Source: Candidatus Poribacteria bacterium
Lineage (GTDB): Bacteria; Poribacteria; WGA-4E; GCA-2687025
DNA: 6,688 nucleotides
NCBI GenBank assembly: GCA_027625215.1
Contig: JAQBWJ010000130.1
Location: 1 to 6,688 of the forward strand
Direction of reading: 5' to 3'
Numbering within the stretch: position 1 is the stretch's first letter; every line of letters begins with the position of its first letter. Below, in pieces: positions 1 through 5,464 of this stretch. The notes under the pieces are model-generated. The model did not search any database. It was not told where the DNA came from and was given only the letters and a program-made list of their open reading frames with translations. A program made the position numbers and the translations under genes.

Positions 1-36
1 CGCCGCATGATTTACAATGATGACAGGCGCCACAAC

Positions 37-52
37 GGTTCGATATCGAACC
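37..52. promoter_or_regulatory. Perfect 16-bp palindrome, probable operator of the GST gene
   Basis: GGTTCGATATCGAACC is a perfect inverted repeat with no spacer. It ends 25 bases before the preferred GST start at 78, or 7 bases before the alternative ATG at 60. A TTGACA-like hexamer (ATGACA, 20-25) precedes it, and the weak -10 candidate GATATC (42-47, 16-base spacer) would lie inside it. A dimeric repressor bound here would block transcription. The regulator is unknown; control by a redox- or quinone-sensing repressor is only a guess from the function of the downstream gene. Confidence 0.45.
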
Positions 53-77
53 AACGGCGATGGAAAGTTGTCATTAC

Positions 78-965
78 ATGCTGACGGAGAAAGAGAACGT
101 GAACGGCGAATATGTGCGGCAAGAAGACGCATTCGAGCAGTGGGTCACGGCGGACGGCTCCTCCGGCTATCGCGCCGAACCGCACCGTTATCACCTGTAC
201 GTCTCGCTGGCGTGTCCTTGGGCGCATCGGACGCTGATCGTCCGCAGGTTGAAGGGGCTGGAGGAGATCATCGGTGTCACGGTGGTCGATCCGGTGCGGG
301 ACGAGCGCGGTTGGGCGTTCCGCGAGGGTCCCGGTCACACCGCCGACCCAATCAACGGCTTCAAGTTCCTGAAAGAAGCGTACCTCGCCACCGACCCGAC
401 CTTCAACGACCGCGTGACCGTCCCCGCGCTGTGGGACAAGCAGACGCGCCGCGTCGTCAGCAACAACGACGATCACCTGATGCGGATGCTCAACGCCGAG
501 TTCGACGCCTTCACCGACAGCGACCTCGACCTGTACCCCGAACCGCTCCGCGAGGAGATCGACGCGCTGGACGACCTCATCTTTCCGAACCTGAACAACG
601 GGGTCTACCGCGCCGGGTTCGCCGAAACGCAAGAGGCATACGAGAAAGCCGCGTGGGACGTGTTCAACACGCTCGACATCCTCGAAGAACGGCTTGGCAG
701 GAAACGGTATCTGACGGGCGACACGCTCACCGAGGCGGATTGGAAACTGTTTCCGACGCTCGTGCGGTTCGACGCGGTGTACCACTACCACTTCAAATGC
801 AACCTGCGACGGCTGGTCGATTACCCTAACCTGTTCGGCTACACCTGCGAGTTGTATCAGATGGAGGGGATCGCCGAGACGGTGAACCTCGACCACAACA
901 AGCTACTACATGACCCACCCGGACATCAACCCGTTCCGCATCGTGCCGATTGGGCCCGAAGTTGA
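78..965 (+). CDS. Glutathionyl-hydroquinone reductase / omega-like glutathione S-transferase, C-terminus frameshifted
   Basis: This cytosolic enzyme family (YqjG/ECM4-like) uses glutathione to reduce glutathionyl-hydroquinones through a catalytic cysteine. The family block YHLYVSLACPWAHRTLI is present, with the cysteine at residue 46 from this start. It is followed by RRLKGLEEI, a GW.F element, VTVPALWDK, and a variant (VVSNNDDHLMRMLN) of the usual glutathione-site segment. The helical C-domain runs through YLTGDTLTEADWKLFPTL and DYPNLFGY. ATG 78 is preferred because GGAAAG lies 10 bases upstream; an in-frame ATG at 60 would add six residues but has no ribosome-binding site. After DHNK (about base 902) the frame switches, so the last 20 or so residues are unlike the family and the stop falls at 963-965. 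The expected ending is readable in the +1 frame. The gene is either a recent pseudogene or contains a sequencing error. Family assignment is firm; activity is uncertain. Confidence 0.88.
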   Translation: MLTEKENVNGEYVRQEDAFEQWVTADGSSGYRAEPHRYHLYVSLACPWAHRTLIVRRLKGLEEIIGVTVVDPVRDERGWAFREGPGHTADPINGFKFLKEAYLATDPTFNDRVTVPALWDKQTRRVVSNNDDHLMRMLNAEFDAFTDSDLDLYPEPLREEIDALDDLIFPNLNNGVYRAGFAETQEAYEKAAWDVFNTLDILEERLGRKRYLTGDTLTEADWKLFPTLVRFDAVYHYHFKCNLRRLVDYPNLFGYTCELYQMEGIAETVNLDHNKLLHDPPGHQPVPHRADWARS

Positions 966-993
966 TTTTTCGGTGGCGCACGGTCGGATATAA
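904..993 (+). pseudogene. Out-of-frame remainder of the GST C-terminus
   Basis: Read from base 904, one frame over from the main GST frame, the sequence gives YYMTHPDINPFRIVPIGP, then EVDFSVAHGRI and a TAA at 991-993. The pattern YY..H..INP..IVP.GP is the normal ending of glutathionyl-hydroquinone reductases and belongs right after the DH.K reached at base 902. Loss of two bases, or of five if an Arg-His pair was also lost, near base 903 explains the break. The remainder has no start of its own, so it would be translated only by frameshifting. Confidence 0.75.
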
Positions 994-1052
994 AAAGGCT
1001 TTCATTTTCTTGAACGCTTGTGTATTCTAGCAACCAGATCGTTATTTGTATC

Positions 1053-1058
1053 AAAGGG
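1053..1058 (+). promoter_or_regulatory. Ribosome-binding site deciding the DUF262 gene start
   Basis: AAAGGG lies 6 bases before ATG 1065. The upstream in-frame GTG at 1020 has no comparable site, so the 612-residue start at 1065 is preferred. A TATTCT hexamer at 1023-1028 could be a -10 element serving this start, but no convincing -35 hexamer lies 16-18 bases before it. Confidence 0.5.
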
Positions 1059-1064
1059 CTAGAA

Positions 1065-2903
1065 ATGCATGCTATTAGCAGCACTTTTGAATCGAGTGAG
1101 CCTGATTTGACGACGATGTTGATCGACGTCGAGTGCGGCAAAATCCAATTACCGGACTTCCAGCGCGATTGGGTTTGGGACGACCTACACATCCGCTCGT
1201 TGATCGCGAGTATTTCGCTTTCTTATCCTATTGGTGCAGTCATGCTCCTTCAAACAGGAGGAGACGCAAAGTTCCGCGCTCGTCCGATCAAAGGTGTTCA
1301 GCTGCAAAGCGATTTCGAGCCCGAGAAACTTATTTTGGATGGTCAACAGCGATTGACTTCCCTCTACCTCGCATTAAAAAGTGGAAAACCTGTCAAAACC
1401 CGATCCGAAAAAGGCGAAGTAATCGAACGCATCTATTATCTCGATATGGCAAAGTGTCTTGATCCAAACGAAGATAGATTCGATGCCGTTGTTTCGGCGC
1501 CCCCTTCACGACAGATTACCTCGGACTTCGGACGCCAGATCGACTTTGATATCAGCACTCCTGAACGCGAGTTCGATCTCGGCATGTTTCCGCTTGACGC
1601 TATATTCGATGAAAGTCGCTATGCCTTATGGCGTCGCGATCATCAGAAGCGTTTTCTCGACAATAACAATCGATATGATCTGTTCGACAAGTTCGAGTCA
1701 CAGATCATTGGACGATTCAAACGCTACCGTGTTCCGACAATTACGCTATTGCGCGATACGCCACGTGAAGCCGTCTGCCAAGTTTTTGAGAAAGTCAATA
1801 CGGGCGGTGTGACGCTGACCGTATTCGAGTTGGTCACGGCAACATTCGCCGCCGCTGATTTCAACCTTCGTGACGATTGGGAGGGAAGGGATGGTCATGG
1901 TGGACGGCGCGATAAACTACATGGTGTCGAAGTTCTTGCCGGCATTGAAGCGACGGATTTCCTGACATGCGTAACACTGTACGCAAGTTACGTTCGCCAC
2001 AAGCAAACCGAAATTCCGATCAGTTGCAAACGCCGTGATGTTCTTCGCCTGACACTGGATGAATATGTGATTCACGCCGATGATGTCCAGCGAGGTCTCC
2101 TCAACGCAGGTCAGCTATTAGCGCGTCAGAAAGTATTTGAAGCAAAGAATCTACCGTATCAAACTCAGCTAACGCCATTAGGTGCGATGTGCGCGGCTCT
2201 CGGCGACCGAGTTCAGCAGGATACCGTACGACAGAAATTGGCGCGGTGGTACTGGTGTGGTGTCTTTGGCGAGCTTTACGGAGGAGCCAATGAATCCCGT
2301 TTTGCCTTTGATGTCCCAGAAGTGATCGAGTGGCTGGAGGGCGGGCAGGAACCGCGAACCGTACGAGACGCAAGTTTCAGTCCGATCCGTCTTTTAAGTA
2401 TGCAGACCAGATTAAGCGCGGCGTATAAGGGGATTATCGCGCTGTTAATTCAGGCAGGTAGTTGGGATTTCCTGAGTGGTGACCCTCTCGAACTAACGAC
2501 GTACTTCGACATGGCGATCGATATTCATCACATCTTTCCGCGAGCCTACTGCGAACGCCAAGGTTTTGATCGAAACCAAATGAACAGCATCGTCAACAAA
2601 GCACCTCTTACTGCTAAGACGAATCGTTCGCTAGGAGGACGAGCGCCTCGTGACTATCTCATCAGCATTGAGCAAAGTCACGGTGTAGTAGGGTCACGGT
2701 TGAACGAGATACTGCGTAGTCATGCGATGGAGCCCAAACTGCTACGGGCAAATGACTTTGGCGGATTCTTACAAGATCGAGCGATCCGTTTGCTTGATTT
2801 GATCGAACAGGCAATGGGCAAACGGATTTCCGGTAGAGATTCCGATGAAGTAAAAGAAGCGTATGGGGCCCCTCTCGTACAGGGCGCCGATTACAAAGCG
2901 TGA
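1065..2903 (+). CDS. DUF262 (GmrS/ParB-like) protein with HNH-like C-terminal domain, probable defence nuclease
   Basis: The protein has 612 residues from ATG 1065. The N-terminal half carries the DUF262 signature: LPDFQRDWVW at 29-38, ILDGQQRLTSLY with DGQQRLT at 92-98, and FEKVNTGGVTLTVFEL at 241-256. These form the ParB-like nucleotide-binding fold seen in GmrSD, BrxU and SspE. The C-terminal part has DIHHIFPRAY (His 488/489), then NSIVNKAPLTAKTNRSLG (507-524) and a PRDYL element. This resembles the HNH module (DUF1524-like) of the same proteins, where paired His and Asn residues bind metal and cut DNA. The combination suggests restriction of modified phage DNA, although many stand-alone DUF262 proteins are untested. 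GC content and codon choice are lower-GC than both neighbours, and no modification gene is adjacent. Family placement is strong; the function is inferred. An upstream GTG at 1020 would add 15 residues. Confidence 0.85.
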   Translation: MHAISSTFESSEPDLTTMLIDVECGKIQLPDFQRDWVWDDLHIRSLIASISLSYPIGAVMLLQTGGDAKFRARPIKGVQLQSDFEPEKLILDGQQRLTSLYLALKSGKPVKTRSEKGEVIERIYYLDMAKCLDPNEDRFDAVVSAPPSRQITSDFGRQIDFDISTPEREFDLGMFPLDAIFDESRYALWRRDHQKRFLDNNNRYDLFDKFESQIIGRFKRYRVPTITLLRDTPREAVCQVFEKVNTGGVTLTVFELVTATFAAADFNLRDDWEGRDGHGGRRDKLHGVEVLAGIEATDFLTCVTLYASYVRHKQTEIPISCKRRDVLRLTLDEYVIHADDVQRGLLNAGQLLARQKVFEAKNLPYQTQLTPLGAMCAALGDRVQQDTVRQKLARWYWCGVFGELYGGANESRFAFDVPEVIEWLEGGQEPRTVRDASFSPIRLLSMQTRLSAAYKGIIALLIQAGSWDFLSGDPLELTTYFDMAIDIHHIFPRAYCERQGFDRNQMNSIVNKAPLTAKTNRSLGGRAPRDYLISIEQSHGVVGSRLNEILRSHAMEPKLLRANDFGGFLQDRAIRLLDLIEQAMGKRISGRDSDEVKEAYGAPLVQGADYKA

Positions 2904-2916
2904 CTTAGAAGAGAGA

Positions 2917-4224
2917 TTAGGGCGAAACGACAAACCCCTCCAGCGGCGTCACATAACGCGGATGCAGTTGCGCCCGCACCGTCACGTTTTCGTCGCCGTA
3001 CTCGACGTTATCAACCCTGCCGTGTTCGTACAGGTATGAGAGCCATCGCCCGTCCGTATGTTTCATGCGGAACAGATACTCCTTCTCCCGTTCGCCCGCG
3101 CGTTCGGAGAGCTCGCGGCGCAGTTCGTCCAGCCCTTCTCCGGTGATCGCGGAGGTGATCGCCGCGTCGGGGTAGAGGTCGCGGATTTCGCCCAACTGCC
3201 CCCGGTCTTCCACCAGATCGACCTTGTTCAGCACGACCTTCGTCGGCATCCCCAACGCTCCGAGTTCGTTCAATACCACGTCTACCGCGCGCATCTGTTC
3301 GAGCGGGTAGGGATGCGAGGCGTCCACGACATGCAGCAGCAAGTCCGCCTCTTTCGCCTCTTCGAGCGTCGCGCGGAAGGCGGCGATGAGTCGGTGCGGC
3401 AGTCGGCGAATGAACCCCACCGTGTCGGTCAACAGGACGTTGCGCCCGTCGGGGAGGCTGAGGCGGCGCGTCGTCGGGTCGAGCGTTTTGAACAGTTTGT
3501 TTTCCGCCTCGACGTGCCGTTCGCCCGTGAGCGCGTTCAATAACGACGACTTGCCCGCGTTCGTATACCCCACCAGCGCGACCCCGAACGTCTCGCTGCG
3601 ACGTCGCCCAAGACGCTGCGTGCGGCGGTGGTTCGTCACCGTCTCCAACTCTTTGCGGAGTTGGCGGATGCGACCCTGAATGAGCCGCCTGTCCATCTGC
3701 AACTGCGTTTCGCCCGGACCTCTCGTGCCGACGCCGCCTATGCCCGCCGTGCCCGCGACGCGGTCGAGGTGCGTCCACGCGCGGCGGAGTCTGGGCAAGG
3801 CGTACTCCAACTGAGCGAGTTCCACCTGCACCTTCGCCTCGCGGGTCTGCGCGCGTTGAGCGAAGATGTCCAAGATGATGTCGATGCGGTCGACGACCTT
3901 CACACCGAGCGTCTTGTCCAGATTGCGGATTTGGGCGGGGGTGAGGTCGTGGTCGAACAGGAAGCAGTCCGCCTTCAACTCCTCATTCAGCAGTTTCAGT
4001 TCGTCCAGTTTGCCGCTGCCGATGAGCGTAGAAGGACTTGGGCGGTCGCGCCGTTGGAGCGCTTCGCAGACGACTTTGAGACCTGCCGTATCCGCCAACG
4101 CGCGCAACTCGGCGAGCGATTCCGCCGCGTCGTACTCGCCGTAGGCGCGATCCGTCCACTCGACCCCGACGAGGATCGCGCGTTCCGCCTGCTCTAACCG
4201 ACCTCTTACGTCAAATAGTTCCAT
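2917..4224 (-). CDS. hflX: GTPase HflX
   Basis: HflX is a ribosome-associated GTPase that splits stalled or stress-damaged 70S ribosomes by binding the large subunit. This 435-residue protein has the full layout. The N-domain has the signature PSTLIGSGKLDEL (64-76) and FDHDLTPAQIRNLD (90-103). The linker contains DRIDIILDIFAQRA and the glycine-rich GIGGVGTRGPGETQLQMDRR (161-180). The G-domain has G1 GYTNAGKSS (219-227), G3 DTVGF (267-271), G4 NKVD (333-336) and G5 TSAITGEG (357-364). An open frame continues upstream to a GTG at 4356, but that extension is unlike HflX and contains the promoter candidate, so the ATG beginning MELFDVRGRL is chosen. No strong ribosome-binding site is close to it; GAAGGG lies 15 bases upstream. 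It converges on the DUF262 gene with a 13-base gap and no clear terminator. Confidence 0.96.
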   Translation of the reverse strand: MELFDVRGRLEQAERAILVGVEWTDRAYGEYDAAESLAELRALADTAGLKVVCEALQRRDRPSPSTLIGSGKLDELKLLNEELKADCFLFDHDLTPAQIRNLDKTLGVKVVDRIDIILDIFAQRAQTREAKVQVELAQLEYALPRLRRAWTHLDRVAGTAGIGGVGTRGPGETQLQMDRRLIQGRIRQLRKELETVTNHRRTQRLGRRRSETFGVALVGYTNAGKSSLLNALTGERHVEAENKLFKTLDPTTRRLSLPDGRNVLLTDTVGFIRRLPHRLIAAFRATLEEAKEADLLLHVVDASHPYPLEQMRAVDVVLNELGALGMPTKVVLNKVDLVEDRGQLGEIRDLYPDAAITSAITGEGLDELRRELSERAGEREKEYLFRMKHTDGRWLSYLYEHGRVDNVEYGDENVTVRAQLHPRYVTPLEGFVVSP

Positions 4225-4284
4225 AGAGGCGAGGGTATTCCCTTCGCGTTGGTGCTTCGTGTTCGGCGTCGATCCCGTGTGTTC

Positions 4285-4290
4285 ATTATA
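4285..4290 (-). promoter_or_regulatory. Candidate -10 element of hflX
   Basis: The - strand reads TATAAT, a perfect consensus -10 hexamer. The only -35 candidate at 17-base spacing is a weak TCGAAG (three of six matches). Transcription would start near base 4278, giving a leader of about 50 bases to the hflX ATG. This supports the shorter HflX start. Confidence 0.45.
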
Positions 4291-4324
4291 ACCGGAGAGC
4301 GGAGGCACTTCGAGAGGGTTGATG

Positions 4325-4380
4325 TGTGCGAATATCTTCACGCGCAATAATCGCACAATAAACGCACATTTTGTTGCACA
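4325..4380. repeat. Phased array of CGCACA-type words, operator-like
   Basis: On the + strand, CGCGCA starts at 4341, CGCACA at 4352, CGCACA at 4363 and TGCACA at 4375. The spacings are 11, 11 and 12 bases, about one helical turn. Read on the - strand, the central units are TGTGCGTTTAT followed by TGTGCGATTAT. An inverted copy, TGTGCGAATA, lies at 4325-4334. The array sits between the divergent hflX and HEAT-protein genes and overlaps the -35 candidate for the latter. It looks like a multi-site operator; the binding protein is unknown. Confidence 0.5.
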
Positions 4381-4413
4381 TGGGAACGATTCGCGTTAAA
4401 CTCCTCCTTGACA
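4374..4413 (+). promoter_or_regulatory. Candidate promoter region of the HEAT-protein cluster
   Basis: TTGCAC (4374-4379), a 17-base spacer and TAAACT (4397-4402) make a plausible but imperfect sigma-70-type promoter reaching the start at 4451. A perfect TTGACA lies further on at 4408-4413. It has no good -10 at normal spacing, and a transcript from it would begin inside the ribosome-binding site, so it is less likely to drive this gene. The first hexamer overlaps the repeat array. Confidence 0.35.
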
Positions 4414-4434
4414 CGTTGTTGCGTGGGTACTTTT

Positions 4435-4442
4435 GGTGGAGG
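4435..4442 (+). promoter_or_regulatory. Ribosome-binding site fixing the HEAT-protein start
   Basis: GGTGGAGG lies 8 bases before ATG 4451. The alternative in-frame TTG at 4433 sits at or before this site and has none of its own, so the 147-residue start is favoured. Confidence 0.7.
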
Positions 4443-4450
4443 TCTCTCTC

Positions 4451-4894
4451 ATGCGACTGTTGAACGTATTGACGCCCGCGTTGTTGCTCGCGTCGCTGCT
4501 GGTTGTGTTGGGTATCGGGTCGTCGCGCGTCGCCGCGATGGAGCGCATGTTGGAGGAGGGAAACGATCAACAACGATGCAACGCGGCGTGGCGGTTCTAT
4601 CGACTGACGAGCGAGGAACGCCCCTCGTTGGAGATGGCTCCGGCGTGGGTCGCTTGGAAGTTGAAAGGACGGCATTTCGAGCAGTCGCTGGTCCGCGCGT
4701 TGTCGGATGAGGAGCCGCTCGTGCGCGAACTGACGGCGAACGTCGTCGGTCGGCTGTTTCGACGGGAGGCGCGGTCCGCGCTTCAACCGCTGTTGAGCGA
4801 TCCCGACCCAAACGTGCGTCGCGCGGCGCAACTCGCGTTGGGTGAAGTAGTCACTAGTGATGTGCGAATAGCGCACACTTATATTAGCAATTGA
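4451..4894 (+). CDS. Small membrane-anchored or secreted HEAT-repeat protein, function unknown
   Basis: This 147-residue protein starts with a hydrophobic stretch at residues 3-23 (LLNVLTPALLLASLLVVLGIG). An SRVAA sequence follows that could be a signal-peptidase site; otherwise the stretch is a membrane anchor. The soluble part has two helical-repeat units of HEAT type: ALSDEEPLVRELTANVVGRL at 83-102 and PLLSDPDPNVRRAAQLALGEV at 113-133. Both show the D.[ED]P.VR..A pattern, and a diverged unit may precede them near 44-70. HEAT repeats bind proteins, and no catalytic residues are apparent, so a scaffold or adaptor role outside the cytoplasm is likely. The last 14 codons are lower in GC and carry two palindromes upstream of the next gene. 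The next gene follows after 18 bases, suggesting an operon. Partner and pathway are unknown. Confidence 0.75.
   Translation: MRLLNVLTPALLLASLLVVLGIGSSRVAAMERMLEEGNDQQRCNAAWRFYRLTSEERPSLEMAPAWVAWKLKGRHFEQSLVRALSDEEPLVRELTANVVGRLFRREARSALQPLLSDPDPNVRRAAQLALGEVVTSDVRIAHTYISN
4851..4877. promoter_or_regulatory. Two adjacent palindromes at the end of the HEAT-protein gene
   Basis: TCACTAGTGA (4851-4860) is a perfect 10-bp palindrome. It is directly followed by TGTGCG-AATAG-CGCACA (4861-4877), a 6-bp-arm dyad. The second dyad shares the 10-mer TGTGCGAATA with the inverted repeat unit at 4325-4334. A TATATT hexamer (4880-4885) just downstream could be a -10 element for the next gene, with the dyads over its -35 and spacer region. 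This looks like an internal operator and promoter inside the 3' end of a coding sequence. Confidence 0.4.
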
Positions 4895-4912
4895 GGTCGA
4901 AGGAGTGAAACG

Positions 4913-5464
4913 ATGAATCGACCGTTTCTAGTGCGATTGGCGTTGGCGGAAAGCATCTTGCTGATCCCTTTGGTGGCGATGCAATTCACCACTGAAGTGG
5001 ATTGGGACGCGACCGACTTTGTGGTCATGGGCTCTCTTCTGCTCGGCGCGGTTCTCGCCTATGAGCTCGTTGCGCGGCGGTCGCAGACGGTTGCGTACCG
5101 AGCGGCGGTCGGCGTGGCGGTCGTGACGGCGTTCCTTCTCACGTGGGTGAACGGCGCGGTCGGCATCATCGGGGACGGTCCCGTCAACCTGATGTACGGA
5201 GGGGTGATCGGCGTCGGGGTTGTCGGGGCTGCCGTCGCGCGTCTTCAATCGCGTGGAATGGCGTGGGCGCTCTTGGCGATGGCGGTTGCCCAAATGTTGG
5301 TTCCCGCCATCGCGCTGATTGTCCTGCCGCCCCCGACCATCTCTTGGTCGCCGGGCGTGTTGTCTGTGTTCGGGCTGAACGGGGTCTTCGCCGCGCTGTG
5401 GGTCGGGTCGGCGTTGCTTTTTTATCGCGCTTCGATCACGCAAACGAACGGGATGAGCCGTTGA
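4913..5464 (+). CDS. Conserved polytopic membrane protein, function unknown
   Basis: This 183-residue protein is mostly hydrophobic, with about six membrane helices near residues 8-24, 35-53, 63-85, 93-110, 116-138 and 150-171. Conserved-looking charged or polar elements between helices are TEVDWDATDF (27-36), YELVARR (50-56), TWVNGAVGIIG (77-87) and NLMY (92-95). I recognise the general type, a widespread small uncharacterised membrane protein with WDATDF and WVNGAVGIIG motifs, but know no assigned function. The start is well set: AAGGAG (4900-4905) lies 7 bases before ATG 4913. It is followed without a gap by the ferritin-like gene (stop and start overlap), so the two are probably co-translated. 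No transporter or enzyme signature is visible. Confidence 0.85.
   Translation: MNRPFLVRLALAESILLIPLVAMQFTTEVDWDATDFVVMGSLLLGAVLAYELVARRSQTVAYRAAVGVAVVTAFLLTWVNGAVGIIGDGPVNLMYGGVIGVGVVGAAVARLQSRGMAWALLAMAVAQMLVPAIALIVLPPPTISWSPGVLSVFGLNGVFAALWVGSALLFYRASITQTNGMSR

Noticed and set aside
12..896. Long open frame on the - strand under the GST gene, and a + strand frame at 17-829
   Set aside because: Both are shadows of the GST frame in GC-rich DNA; the translations are Arg/Val- or Arg/Pro-rich with no family motifs.
2865..2872. GGGGCCCC palindrome near the end of the DUF262 gene, considered as a terminator stem or recombination site
   Set aside because: No loop or T-run follows. The GGGCCC core also occurs at 952-957, but the flanks differ, so it is not a convincing direct repeat.
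3011..4197. Several open frames overlapping hflX on both strands
   Set aside because: HflX has every expected motif across this span; the others are composition artefacts.
4225..4356. 44-residue N-terminal extension of HflX from GTG 4356
   Set aside because: It is unlike HflX, has no ribosome-binding site, and contains the TATAAT promoter candidate.
4286..4876. Open frames on the - strand and a + frame 4408-4710 under the HEAT-protein gene
   Set aside because: Low-complexity Arg-rich translations; the HEAT-protein frame has a good ribosome-binding site, signal/anchor and repeats.
4861..4877. TGTGCG-N5-CGCACA as a CRP or LexA box
   Set aside because: It does not match TGTGA-N6-TCACA or known LexA consensus sites closely enough to name the regulator.
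5143..5460. N-terminal extension of the ferritin-like frame
   Set aside because: It is Arg/Gly-rich out-of-frame reading of the membrane-protein gene; translation more likely begins at the TTG overlapping that gene's stop.
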